Assembly: GCA_015059495.1 (NCBI GenBank)
Contig: SVAI01000001.1
Coordinates: 629,525-693,524, forward strand
From: Bacillota bacterium
Lineage (GTDB): Bacteria > Bacillota_I > Bacilli_A > RF39 > UBA660
DNA: 64,000 nucleotides
Direction: 5' to 3'
Shown piece by piece: positions 28,314-37,304 of this stretch. The notes beneath the pieces were generated by a model that searched no databases, was not told where the DNA came from, and saw only the letters and a list, made by a program, of their open reading frames with translations. The first letter of the stretch is position 1, and every line of letters begins with the position of its first letter. Both the position numbers and the translations under genes were made by a program.

Positions 28314-28667
28314 ATAATATCTTGTAAGCCATGTTCTGTCGTAATAATTACGGACAAATATTTATCTAGTTAGTAAACTAACTCCCTTACTCCCTTATCA
28401 TTCGTTCGTAAGGACTCTCCTACCAATTTTGGATTTCTCACTCGTGGGGTTTACCTCGTTTCACCCATTTAATTACTTAAATGATTCGTCACTGTGGCAC
28501 TTTTATATCTACTAATAACCCATAAGGTTAAATTCGATGCCGTTAGAATAAATCTACCTAGGCTTATTTATTCGCCTAGCACGAACACTTACTATCATCA
28601 CAGATAGTGTGAGCATGGACTTTCCTCAACAGTATTAAACTGCAGCATTTGTCTTTTCAAGATAATT
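28314..28667 (-). ncRNA. rnpB: RNase P RNA, class B
   Basis: About 350 nt. Minus-strand reading shows the P4 5' strand GAGGAAAGTCCATGCTC, then GTGTTCGTGCTAGGCGAA, GTGCCACAGTGACGAA, GAAACGAGGTAAACCCC, GAGAAATCCAAAATTGGTAGG and finally ACAGAACATGGCTTAC. These phrases match Bacillus-type (class B) RNase P RNA in order. P1 is formed by TTATCTTG with CAAGATA. The 5' end abuts or overlaps the gpsB stop, and the 3' strand of P1 runs into a T-run that can serve as terminator. gpsB-rnpB adjacency is known in Bacilli. The ends are approximate. Confidence 0.97.
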
Positions 28668-28989
28668 ATTCATTTTTACCATAAACTGTTTTTTCTAGAT
28701 TACTAATTCTTTTTAGTAAATCTAAATTAGTCATTCTAGATCCACCAACTTCTCCTGCTTCACTAGTTTCCTTTAATTTTCTAATTTCATGTTTTAAAGA
28801 AGCAACTTCTTCTTCTAACATTCTATTTTCTTTTAGAAGTTTTTTAACCATACTATTATATTCTGTATAATCCTTAATAATTATATCAAGAAATTTATCT
28901 ACCTCTTGAGGTCTATAACCTCTTGTATCCACATTAAAATCTTTATCTAAAATATCTTGTGGAGTTAAATTAATATTTTCGTTATACAT
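28666..28989 (-). CDS. gpsB: Cell-cycle protein GpsB
   Basis: 107 residues. The DivIVA-like N-terminal domain (INLTPQDILDKDFNVDTRGYRPQEVDKFLD) is followed by a coiled-coil (about 40-75) and a short C-terminal trimerisation helix (NLDLLKRISNLEKTVYG). GpsB shuttles class A PBPs between septum and side wall and interacts with EzrA, both of which are in this window. The length matches the family (about 98-110). It lies directly upstream of rnpB. Confidence 0.95.
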   Translation of the reverse strand: MYNENINLTPQDILDKDFNVDTRGYRPQEVDKFLDIIIKDYTEYNSMVKKLLKENRMLEEEVASLKHEIRKLKETSEAGEVGGSRMTNLDLLKRISNLEKTVYGKNE

Positions 28990-29062
28990 AGTATCAAACC
29001 CTTCTTAACGTAATAATTATACTCTATTTTTATATTTATTGTCAAGGTAAGCACTATATAAT

Positions 29063-29091
29063 AAAAAAAGAAAAGTATCTAAACTTTTCTT
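29063..29091 (-). terminator. Terminator of the 29090-29962 gene
   Basis: The nine-pair stem AAGAAAAGT/ACTTTTCTT (29068-29091) is followed by a seven-base T-run. Confidence 0.85.
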
Positions 29092-29962
29092 ATTTATTAA
29101 CTACTTTAATTTGATATAGATTATACTCATTATTACCATCTAATTTAAAAGTATAAGTAATGTTTTTATTAATAATTGTACTATCATATTCATTTTTAAC
29201 AGGAACTAATTTAACATCATAGTTAATATATGCTTCCTTATCACCTAAACCAAAAGATATTTTATCTTCTACTTTATTTGGAGAGAAAAAAGTTCCAACA
29301 GTTTGAATTAAATATTTACCGTTATCATATTCACCATTGTTTTTATTAAATACTGTATCTGGATTTAAGCTAAAACCATAGTTTTTAGCAACAATCTTAT
29401 AATCATCTTCAGTAATAGTAAAACAATGACCTGAACCAGGATAACAATAATGATCTTCATTTTCAACTTCATATAAATCACCTAAATTAGAATATGGTGA
29501 CAATGCAATAATTTCCTTTTTTAAATTAACATCAAAATCACTAGTTAAATATGTACCAGCACCTAATCTAATAAAAGATATAGCTAATCCTCTTAAATCA
29601 GTATATTCTCCTTCACCTAATTGAGCTTCTAAAACAGCTTCTGCGCTAAGTCTTTCTAAACCATTTTCAGTTAAACCAACAGTTTTTAACATATCAGCTT
29701 TTTGTTCTTCAGTTAGTTCACGTTTACTTTCAGCATTTTCATTACTAACAGGTTTATCTTGTACATTATTAACACTGCTATTATTATCTTCATTTACTAC
29801 TTTATTAGCATATAATTTATCATATCCAATATAACCTACTAAAGCAATAATAATCAAAGTTAAAACTAATACAAATATCTTAGGAGTCTTTTTCCTATCT
29901 TCTACTACTCCTATTACATTTTCATTACTATCAACAATTTCTATTTTTTCCTTTTCTTCCAT
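29090..29962 (-). CDS. Single-pass membrane protein with extracellular domain, unknown
   Basis: 290 residues. Cytoplasmic N-terminus (about 1-27, acidic then RKKTPK), one membrane helix (about 29-48), an Asn/Ser-rich linker, and an extracellular domain (about 85-290) with one CYPGSGHCF pair of cysteines that could form a disulfide. I do not recognise a family. It is a monocistronic unit with AGAGGTTG before the ATG and a strong terminator. It is divergent from recU. Confidence 0.55.
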   Translation of the reverse strand: MEEKEKIEIVDSNENVIGVVEDRKKTPKIFVLVLTLIIIALVGYIGYDKLYANKVVNEDNNSSVNNVQDKPVSNENAESKRELTEEQKADMLKTVGLTENGLERLSAEAVLEAQLGEGEYTDLRGLAISFIRLGAGTYLTSDFDVNLKKEIIALSPYSNLGDLYEVENEDHYCYPGSGHCFTITEDDYKIVAKNYGFSLNPDTVFNKNNGEYDNGKYLIQTVGTFFSPNKVEDKISFGLGDKEAYINYDVKLVPVKNEYDSTIINKNITYTFKLDGNNEYNLYQIKVVNK

Positions 29963-30086
29963 ACAAACAACCTCTCTTTATTATTAATAATTATAACACA
30001 CTATTACTACTTAAATATACCCAATATTATATATTTACACTATTTACGACAAGTATTAAAAAAACTAAAAATATCTATATAAAAAA

Positions 30087-30115
30087 TAGAAATAATTATA
30101 TATTTATAGTATAAT
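30087..30115 (+). promoter_or_regulatory. Promoter of recU-ponA
   Basis: TAGAAA (30087-30092), a 17-base spacer and TATAAT (30110-30115), about 17 bases before the recU start. Confidence 0.65.
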
Positions 30116-30132
30116 TATATTGGTGGTTATTG

Positions 30133-30684
30133 ATGAATTATCCCGGATTAAAAAAAACTTATCATAAATATACAAACTTTGCTAATCGTGGTATGGATTT
30201 AGAATCACTTATTAATCAAGCAAATGAATACTATATACAAAATGATATAGCACTTATATATAAGAAACCTACTCCAATAGGTATAACTAAAACTAATTAT
30301 AATACTAAAACTATACAAGGATATTTTAAGGAACAATCTACCCTTGATTATAATGGAATTTATAAAGGCTTATATATTGATTTTGATGCTAAAGAAACTA
30401 AAAATAAAACATCATTTCCCTTATCTAATTTACATGAACATCAATATAAACATATTAAAAATGTAATTAGACATGGTGGAATATCATTCTTAATAATTTA
30501 TATTAATGATGAAGTATATTTATTAGATGGTAATTTATTAATAGAATTTACTACTAATAATGATAGGAAATCTATTCCATATGAATTTATTAAGAATAAT
30601 GCAATTAAAATAGAATTAAAAGTTAGTCCAGTACTTGATTATATCAAAGCACTAGATAAACTAATAAAGGAGAGAAATCTATGA
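30133..30684 (+). CDS. recU: Holliday junction resolvase RecU
   Basis: 183 residues. The N-terminus YPGLKKTY..YTNFANRGMDLE and the catalytic region GLYIDFDAKETKNKTSFPL (about 95-113) with a following HQYKHI are diagnostic. It cleaves four-way junctions during recombination and chromosome segregation in Firmicutes. ATG 30133-30135 is preferred over the in-frame TTG three bases earlier; GGTGGT is upstream. It overlaps ponA by four bases, the conserved recU-ponA pair. Confidence 0.95.
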   Translation: MNYPGLKKTYHKYTNFANRGMDLESLINQANEYYIQNDIALIYKKPTPIGITKTNYNTKTIQGYFKEQSTLDYNGIYKGLYIDFDAKETKNKTSFPLSNLHEHQYKHIKNVIRHGGISFLIIYINDEVYLLDGNLLIEFTTNNDRKSIPYEFIKNNAIKIELKVSPVLDYIKALDKLIKERNL

Positions 30685-33482
30685 AAAAGAATAAAAAAAG
30701 CAAATTAAAGGAAATTAGTATTGAAAAAGTAAAAGAAGTAAAAGATAAAGCAAAAGATAAGATTAAAAGTACTACTAATAAATTAAAAGAAAAGAAGAAA
30801 AAAGTTACTGGACATAAAGTTTTAATTGTAATCCTTTCTCTTGCAATTGTATTTGTTAGTGCAATCTTAATTGGTGCTGTTTATATTATTGTTAGTGCTC
30901 CAGAATTTGATACTAATAAGTTATATAACAAAGAAGCATCAGTACTATTAGATAAAAATGGTAATGAATTTGCTAGACTTGGTGTAGAAGATAGAGATTT
31001 AGTTTCATATGATGATCTACCTCAAGTATTAGTAGATGCTATTGTAGCAACAGAAGATTCAAGATTCTTCCAACATCAAGGTTTTGATATTGCCAGATTT
31101 ATTAAAGCATCTATTCAACAAGTACTTGGTAGAAGTGGTGCCGGTGGTGCTTCTACTCTAACAATGCAAGTTGTTAAAAATACGTATTCAGATAAATCTG
31201 TAACATTAACAAGAAAGTTTACAGATATCTATATGGCTATCTTCAAATTAGAAAAACAATATACTAAAGAAGAAATAATGGAATTCTATGTTAACTCACA
31301 ATTTATGGGTAATAACATTTATGGTGTAGAACAAGCTTCTCAAAAATATTTTGGTAAGAGTGTTAAAGATTTGACATTAAGTGAAGCTGCTGTAATCGCT
31401 GGTATATTCAATGCCCCTACTGCTTATAACCCATTCCAAAATGTAGAATTATGTACATCAAGAAGAAACAGAGTTTTAGATCTTATGTACTTACATGGAT
31501 ATATTACTGAAGAACAAAGAGATGATGCTAAAGCTATTTCAGTAGAATCTCTAATAGTAGAAAAAACTGGTAAAGGATTAAATAAATATCAATCATTTAT
31601 CGATACATTAATTAATCAAGTTGTTGATGAAACTGGACTTGATCCAGCAACAACACCAATGACAATTAATACAACACTAGACCCAGATGTTCAAGATGTA
31701 TTAAATGCTTTAAATAATGAAGAATTAGGATATAAATTTATTAATGATGTTATTCAAGTAGCTATTGTTGTTACTGATACTAAAGATGGTAGTATAACTG
31801 CTGTTGATGGTAGACGTAACCAAACTGGTGAAAGACAACTTAACTTAGCAACAAGTAAATCAATTACATTCCAACCTGGTTCAACTGCTAAACCAATCTT
31901 TGCATACGGACCATTAATTGAATATAACAATGCATCAACTGGTACATACTTCTGGGATGATGAATATACTTATTCAAACGGAACTGTATTCTTCGATAGT
32001 GATAGACAATTCCAAGGAATGCAAACAATGAGAACTGCACTTGCTAACTCAAGAAACATACCTGCTGTACAAGCACTACAACAAGTTGATAAAGCTAAAA
32101 TAGCAGAATTCGTACATGCTTTAGGTATAGATTATGGTAAAGAATTATATGAATCATATGCAATCGGTGGTGGTTTCACTACTAACCCACTTGCTATGGC
32201 AGGAGCATATGGAGCATTTGCTAGAGGTGGTTATTATATTGAACCATACTCATATACAAAAATAACATTTAAAGATACAAATGAAGTAACAGAACATAAA
32301 CCAAAGAGAGTTAAAGTTATGTCTGAAGAAACAGCATATATGATTAACTCAATGCTAGTTACAGCACAAAGCCAAGGTGTTGGTGGTAACTTCTCTATTT
32401 CAGGAACAGACGTTGGTGCAAAAACTGGTACATCAACTTATGACTCTGCAACACTTAAAAAATATGATGTTCCACTTTCAACATCAGCAGATAACTGGAA
32501 TATAACTTATTCACCAGATTATGTAATATCACTTTGGTATGGATATGAAAGATTATCACATGAATTCTATACAGATCCAATCAAAGCAGATAGTGCAAGA
32601 AAAAGAATCATGGCTGCTATAGCTAAGAAAATTTATAAAAAGAACTCAAAATTTGATAGACCATCTTCTGTAGTAGAAATGGAAGTAGAAAAATTTAGTG
32701 TTCCTCTACAATTACCAAGTGAATTTACTCCAGCAGATATGAGAATTACTGAATTATTTAGATCTGGTACTGAACCTACTGAAGTATCAACTAGATACTC
32801 AAGATTAGATAATCCAACTAATGGTAAAGGAACTATTTCAGGAAATTCAATTAACCTAAGCTGGGAAGGAATTAAAACACCTGCAGCTATAGATACAAAC
32901 GAATTACAAAATTACTTTAACGAAAATTATAAATCACAAAACGTATCATTTGCTAATAAATACTATCAACAAAGAATATCTTATAATAATAGTAATATTG
33001 GTACTCTAGGATATAATGTATATTTAGATAATAATGGTCAATTACAATTACTAGGATATACCTCTAATACATCTTATACTTATAATACTGCAGTATTAAG
33101 TGGTAATTATAAATTCGTTATTAAGAGTGCTTATTCAATATTCAAGAGTAATGCATCAACTGGTTTAGAAATTAAAGTTTCAACTGGTGGTTCATCTACT
33201 CCAGATACTCCAAGTACACAAATTGGAAGTATAGCACTTAAAGGTAATACAACAGTAACTGAAAAAGTAGTTTCAGTTGCCGCAACTTATAATGATCCAG
33301 GTATCACAGTAAAAGATTCAAATGGTAAAGAATTAACAAATTATAAATTAACAAAAACTATTAAAGATAGTTCAAATAATACAATTAATAATATAATGTT
33401 AAATAAAGCAGGAACATATACAATTACTTATAAAGTAGATGGATATTCCAATACTTTAACTAGAACTGTTATAGTAAAATAA
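30681..33482 (+). CDS. ponA: Class A penicillin-binding protein (PBP1A type) with Fn3/Ig-like C-terminal tail
   Basis: 933 residues. A highly charged Lys-rich cytoplasmic segment (1-45), one membrane helix (about 47-71), GT51 glycosyltransferase (about 95-275; ATEDSRFFQHQGFD, GGASTLTMQ) and transpeptidase (about 330-650; PGSTAKP about 402, SRN about 458, AKTGTS about 579). Past residue 700 there is a fibronectin-III-like domain (INLSWEG...YNVYLDNNG) and a final Ig-like domain (about 845-933; ATYNDPGITVKD, YTITYKVDG). It polymerises and cross-links peptidoglycan. Partners GpsB and EzrA are encoded nearby. The last domain probably binds the wall or a surface polymer. Confidence 0.95.
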   Translation: MKKNKKSKLKEISIEKVKEVKDKAKDKIKSTTNKLKEKKKKVTGHKVLIVILSLAIVFVSAILIGAVYIIVSAPEFDTNKLYNKEASVLLDKNGNEFARLGVEDRDLVSYDDLPQVLVDAIVATEDSRFFQHQGFDIARFIKASIQQVLGRSGAGGASTLTMQVVKNTYSDKSVTLTRKFTDIYMAIFKLEKQYTKEEIMEFYVNSQFMGNNIYGVEQASQKYFGKSVKDLTLSEAAVIAGIFNAPTAYNPFQNVELCTSRRNRVLDLMYLHGYITEEQRDDAKAISVESLIVEKTGKGLNKYQSFIDTLINQVVDETGLDPATTPMTINTTLDPDVQDVLNALNNEELGYKFINDVIQVAIVVTDTKDGSITAVDGRRNQTGERQLNLATSKSITFQPGSTAKPIFAYGPLIEYNNASTGTYFWDDEYTYSNGTVFFDSDRQFQGMQTMRTALANSRNIPAVQALQQVDKAKIAEFVHALGIDYGKELYESYAIGGGFTTNPLAMAGAYGAFARGGYYIEPYSYTKITFKDTNEVTEHKPKRVKVMSEETAYMINSMLVTAQSQGVGGNFSISGTDVGAKTGTSTYDSATLKKYDVPLSTSADNWNITYSPDYVISLWYGYERLSHEFYTDPIKADSARKRIMAAIAKKIYKKNSKFDRPSSVVEMEVEKFSVPLQLPSEFTPADMRITELFRSGTEPTEVSTRYSRLDNPTNGKGTISGNSINLSWEGIKTPAAIDTNELQNYFNENYKSQNVSFANKYYQQRISYNNSNIGTLGYNVYLDNNGQLQLLGYTSNTSYTYNTAVLSGNYKFVIKSAYSIFKSNASTGLEIKVSTGGSSTPDTPSTQIGSIALKGNTTVTEKVVSVAATYNDPGITVKDSNGKELTNYKLTKTIKDSSNNTINNIMLNKAGTYTITYKVDGYSNTLTRTVIVK

Positions 33483-33483
33483 A

Positions 33484-33508
33484 AAAGAGCAAACATTTGC
33501 TCTTTTTT
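33484..33508 (+). terminator. Terminator of recU-ponA
   Basis: The ten-pair stem AAAGAGCAAA/TTTGCTCTTT (33484-33505) is followed by a T-run. Confidence 0.88.
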
Positions 33509-33510
33509 TG

Positions 33511-33539
33511 TTGACTTAACAAATTCTTAGTGATAACAT
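33511..33539 (+). promoter_or_regulatory. Promoter of the 33570-34172 gene
   Basis: TTGACT (33511-33516), a 17-base spacer and TAACAT (33534-33539), directly after the ponA terminator. Confidence 0.65.
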
Positions 33540-33569
33540 ATGTGACATAAAAAGGAGAGAAAGAATAAG

Positions 33570-34172
33570 ATGGACAAAACATCAACTGTTACAGACTGGA
33601 GTATAAAAGCTATTACAACAAATAAAACGTTAATTATATCAACTGTTAATGATTTTTTAAAGAAAGATTGTGATCTAGATCCACAAAATCCTGAAAGCAA
33701 AGAATACATCGAAGTATTAAAATCAGAAAATTTATCTAATTTCTTTGCTAGAAGATTTAATAATGATTTTGAAACTAAAATAGAAACAAATATGAGTTCA
33801 ATGACAAATTTAGAAAGAGAAGCTATTTTGAGAAAAGTTGAAACTGAATATGAAAAAATATTTGTAGAATATAGAAATTTATATGAAATATATGTAGAAA
33901 AATTATTCTTATTAAATGCTAGTAAAAAATTAAGACAACAAATACTAGCAAGTAAAGTTAAAGATGAATACAGTATAAATCAACAAGATCATGTAAGACA
34001 ATCAAGACAATCAAATAATATTTCTACAAAACCAATAAGAGCAACAATTAAAATTAAAAAACAAGACAGTGAACAAAACAATGAACCTTACACAGTACAT
34101 GAAATGGGACACGTAAGTAAATCAATTAAGCAAGAAGTTAAAAAAGCACCAGTAAGAGCAAGAATTAAATAA
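33570..34172 (+). CDS. Unknown soluble protein with basic C-terminus
   Basis: 200 residues, no signal or membrane helix. The first 120 residues are predicted helical (NDFLKKDCDLDPQNPESKEYIEVL...; LEREAILRKVETEYEKIF). The last 60 are disordered and basic, with two similar patches PIRATIKIKK and PVRARIK. Such basic repeats could bind nucleic acid or membrane phospholipid, but this is a guess. GGAGAG lies upstream of the ATG. Own promoter and terminator. Confidence 0.55.
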   Translation: MDKTSTVTDWSIKAITTNKTLIISTVNDFLKKDCDLDPQNPESKEYIEVLKSENLSNFFARRFNNDFETKIETNMSSMTNLEREAILRKVETEYEKIFVEYRNLYEIYVEKLFLLNASKKLRQQILASKVKDEYSINQQDHVRQSRQSNNISTKPIRATIKIKKQDSEQNNEPYTVHEMGHVSKSIKQEVKKAPVRARIK

Positions 34173-34175
34173 TTA

Positions 34176-34203
34176 AAACTACACTATAAGTGTAGTTTTT
34201 TTA
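34176..34203 (+). terminator. Terminator between converging genes
   Basis: The ten-pair stem AAACTACACT/AGTGTAGTTT (34176-34198, loop ATA) has T-rich flanks on the plus strand. It can also serve the minus-strand gene ending at 34201. Confidence 0.85.
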
Positions 34204-34764
34204 CTCATTATTTTCTCTTTTTCTTGTTAATTCATTTAAACCTAATAAATTAATAGCTTCTTCTTTATAAGTAGTTCTATAATACTCTTCTATATAACTA
34301 CGTACATATACTTTTCTTTTATCACTGATTTTTTTGAATCTATTTATAGATTCAGATTCTTTTAATCCAGCGAACAAATCAGTTAATGCTTTAATTAGCA
34401 AATGATGTGTTTGAAGATCTGTTGGTGTAGATGATGTTAATATTATATCTTTAGCATATTTATATACAGAATCATCAATCATTAAATCATTAAAACTACT
34501 CATTAATATCTCTCTCATTACACCAAAAGCATTCTTTACATAATAATCATATTCTTTCTTAGACATATCATAATATTCTAAGTAAGCACCATCTAATGTT
34601 ACAGTATCAGAATAAAACATATTACCATCAAAATTATAAGATACTAAATCCCCATTCATTTTAGCCTTAATTAATTCAAAAACCATACCATCTAATAAAT
34701 ATATATCTTTACTATCAGTATAACTAGCTAAGTCAACATACTTCTTATTTAAATTATTTTCCAT
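34201..34764 (-). CDS. Unknown protein after the GH30 gene
   Basis: 187 residues, acidic, no membrane segment. The first half has alternating strands (YVDLASYTDSKDIYLLDGMVFELI); the second is helical (KYAKDIILTSS...LLIKALTDLFAGL), ending in a charged tail. I do not recognise it. It is the last gene of the cca-dnaD-nth-GH30 run (12 bases after GH30), preceded by AAGGTGG. Confidence 0.55.
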   Translation of the reverse strand: MENNLNKKYVDLASYTDSKDIYLLDGMVFELIKAKMNGDLVSYNFDGNMFYSDTVTLDGAYLEYYDMSKKEYDYYVKNAFGVMREILMSSFNDLMIDDSVYKYAKDIILTSSTPTDLQTHHLLIKALTDLFAGLKESESINRFKKISDKRKVYVRSYIEEYYRTTYKEEAINLLGLNELTRKRENNE

Positions 34765-34776
34765 AAAACCACCTTA

Positions 34777-36060
34777 TCATAATTCATAAGTAATAATACT
34801 ATGTTTATTTATCTTATCACTTATGTATTCATTATCTATTATTAAATTATATTCTTTTATATCATCACTAGTATTTAATATAGTAACTACTACTCTATTA
34901 TCTTTAATAGTAGATAATACTAATAAATCATTATATATACTATTTTCTATTATATTAGAATCTATATTATGTTTAGATATATGATATAAATAATAATATA
35001 TAGGACTCTTAATATAATTAGAATTATCCTCATTTAATATTATAGGACTCTTACAATAGTTTTTCTTATGATTAGGTCCACCATAATAATCTAATAATAT
35101 ATTCCAATCTAAATACATATTTAAACCATTATTAAAGTCACTTATCATTTCAGTAGATATAATTTCAGCATCTCTAATCCATGATTTCTCATCATATTTA
35201 GAATAACCACAACAAGATTCACTGTTAACAAGCAATGTATTTGGATAATACTTTCTTATTAATCTAATATTATTATAGTGTTTACCACTATAATAATGCA
35301 TAGCAAGTCCTGCTATTTTATTATTATCATTATATAAATACTTAAATATATTAAATATATCTTCTTTATTATGATCAAATAATAATATTTTAGTATCATT
35401 TAATTTATCTATTAAATGATTATATATAAAATCTTTTTGTTCATCTAAACTAAATACACATGATTCCCATGTTTGAGTAGCAAAGGGTTCATTTTGTATA
35501 GTTAAATAAGATATATTAAATCCTTGATTCTTATATTCGTTAATATACCTAACTAAATAATCACTATAAATATCATAATACTTCTTTTTTAACTTACCAC
35601 CTAGTGTTAATCTTTTATTATCTTTAAACATAGATGGACAAGACCAAGGACTAGCCATTATTTCAAAATCTTTTACTTTTTTAATATCTCTTAACATAGG
35701 TATTATATATCTCATATCTTCATCTATATTAAAATCACTTAAATCCTTTTTTCTAGAATATTCAAAAGTAGAATATGAAAAATCACAACTACCTATAACT
35801 AATCTAATAACATTATAATTTAATCCATCATTACTAAAATAATCTTTAATAAATTTATTCTTATTATCATCACTTAACTTAGAATAATTATATGCAACTG
35901 CTGGAGTAATTGCTCCACCAATACCTTTATATTTAGTAATAACTTCATCTTTATATATTCTTATAACATTATTTTCAATATATTTATTAACTTTCTTTAA
36001 TTTAATATTACTACTTTTAATTAATATATTATTATTAATATCACTAACTATTTTTTTCAT
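34777..36060 (-). CDS. GH30-family glycoside hydrolase (glucosylceramidase-like), no signal peptide
   Basis: 427 residues. The phrases GIGGAITPAVAYNYSKL, ASPWSCPSMFKDN and TIQNEPFATQTWESC (acid/base Glu in QNEP) and a later LVNSESCCG (candidate nucleophile Glu) match the (beta/alpha)8 barrel of GH30. A short beta-sandwich follows, as in the family. GH30 enzymes cleave beta-glucosidic or related linkages, including glucosylceramide and xylans. The N-terminus (MKKIVSDINNNI) has no signal peptide, so a cytoplasmic role, for example on imported glycosides, is inferred. The start overlaps nth by four bases. Confidence 0.82.
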   Translation of the reverse strand: MKKIVSDINNNILIKSSNIKLKKVNKYIENNVIRIYKDEVITKYKGIGGAITPAVAYNYSKLSDDNKNKFIKDYFSNDGLNYNVIRLVIGSCDFSYSTFEYSRKKDLSDFNIDEDMRYIIPMLRDIKKVKDFEIMASPWSCPSMFKDNKRLTLGGKLKKKYYDIYSDYLVRYINEYKNQGFNISYLTIQNEPFATQTWESCVFSLDEQKDFIYNHLIDKLNDTKILLFDHNKEDIFNIFKYLYNDNNKIAGLAMHYYSGKHYNNIRLIRKYYPNTLLVNSESCCGYSKYDEKSWIRDAEIISTEMISDFNNGLNMYLDWNILLDYYGGPNHKKNYCKSPIILNEDNSNYIKSPIYYYLYHISKHNIDSNIIENSIYNDLLVLSTIKDNRVVVTILNTSDDIKEYNLIIDNEYISDKINKHSIITYEL

Positions 36061-36680
36061 AAATTATCCTTATAATATTTACATATATTTTTATTTAAAC
36101 AATTATCACAATTTGGTTTAATAGCTTTACAAGTATATCTACCAAATAATACCATTTGTAAATGAAATTTACTCCATTTATCTTTAGGTACTAACTTTTC
36201 TAATTTCTTTTCTACTTGAAGTACACTATCACTATCTTTAACTAAATTAAGTCTTGTAGCAACCCTTTTAACATGTGTATCAACTGCAATGGTATTTTCA
36301 TAATAATACTCTGCTAAAAACACATTACACGTCTTATGACCTACACCACTTAAACTCTCTAAATATTCCCTATTATTAGGTACTTTACCATCATAATTAT
36401 TAACTAAACTAACTGCTATATCCTTAACAAATTGACTTTTCTTATCTGACATACCACAAGGTTTAATAATACTTTTAATATCACTAATACTAGCTTTAGC
36501 TAAACTATATATATCATACTTATCAAATAATACCTTAGTAACCTCATTAACTCTTTTATCAGTACATTGAGCAGATAATACAATAGCAATTAATAATTCA
36601 TAATCTTTATTATAGTTTAATTCACATACTGGATCACTAACCATAATATCTAAATTATTTAATAAATTATTCATCATCAT
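36057..36680 (-). CDS. nth: Endonuclease III
   Basis: 207 residues. Helix-hairpin-helix with catalytic Lys (SLSGVGHKTCNVFLAEYY), catalytic Asp (AVDTHVKRVA) and a C-terminal 4Fe-4S loop CKAIKPNCDNCLNKNIC (spacing 6-2-5) define this base-excision repair glycosylase/AP lyase. It starts inside the end of dnaD (overlap 14 bases), the usual Firmicutes dnaD-nth pair. Three ATG codons in a row make the exact start uncertain by two residues. Confidence 0.95.
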   Translation of the reverse strand: MMMNNLLNNLDIMVSDPVCELNYNKDYELLIAIVLSAQCTDKRVNEVTKVLFDKYDIYSLAKASISDIKSIIKPCGMSDKKSQFVKDIAVSLVNNYDGKVPNNREYLESLSGVGHKTCNVFLAEYYYENTIAVDTHVKRVATRLNLVKDSDSVLQVEKKLEKLVPKDKWSKFHLQMVLFGRYTCKAIKPNCDNCLNKNICKYYKDNL

Positions 36681-37302
36681 TTAACCAATCTATATCATCT
36701 ATTTCAGATAAATCAATCATAGAACTATTATCTTTACTCTTCATATAATTATTAACATCATCCATAGTTTTAAGACCTTTTTTATTCCATTCATATATCT
36801 TTTGATCAATAAACTTTAATGTCTTAACTCCATTATAAGATGCTTCTTTTAATGCCCCAATTATCATCTCTTTAGATGTTCCCATACTTAACCATGCATT
36901 AATAATTTCAAAATCAGTTGGAGTTAACTTTCTATCAAACTCTTTAGCTATCATATCAAAGATATCTTCTTCTTCTTTAACTTTATCTTCTTCTTTTAAA
37001 CTCTTCATTACTTTTTCATATATTTTATCAATAGATATAAAATCTTCTAATCTTCCATCTAAATCCTTACCTTGTTTTAATTCAATTAATTCTTTAGATA
37101 ATAAACTATTAAATGATGTCATTACATCATCTAAAGACATATTAAAACTCTCTGATATCTTATCAGCATCAAATACACTATTATTATTATTTAAATAATA
37201 TAATATTATTAAAAATTCACTTAATGTTAAATCTTTATCAATATTTTTAATAATATTAGATGATATAACAAAATTCTTATCACTTAATAATTTATAAGAC
37301 AT
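36667..37302 (-). CDS. dnaD: DnaD-family replication initiation protein
   Basis: 211 residues. N-terminal winged-helix region (about 20-80; LSEFLIILYYLNNNN), an acidic linker (KEEDKVKEEEDIFD) and a DnaB/DnaD C-terminal domain (about 115-185; FDRKLTPTDFEIINAWLSMG, KTLKFIDQKIYEWNKKGLKT). DnaD remodels DNA and helps load the replicative helicase. It lies two bases after cca and overlaps nth. Confidence 0.9.
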   Translation of the reverse strand: MSYKLLSDKNFVISSNIIKNIDKDLTLSEFLIILYYLNNNNSVFDADKISESFNMSLDDVMTSFNSLLSKELIELKQGKDLDGRLEDFISIDKIYEKVMKSLKEEDKVKEEEDIFDMIAKEFDRKLTPTDFEIINAWLSMGTSKEMIIGALKEASYNGVKTLKFIDQKIYEWNKKGLKTMDDVNNYMKSKDNSSMIDLSEIDDIDWLNDDE

Positions 37303-37304
37303 AT

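Noticed and set aside
28314..28667. Untranslated gap of about 350 bases as an intergenic spacer or CRISPR leader
   Set aside because: It carries the ordered conserved segments of class B RNase P RNA. No CRISPR-type regularly spaced repeats were noticed in the window.
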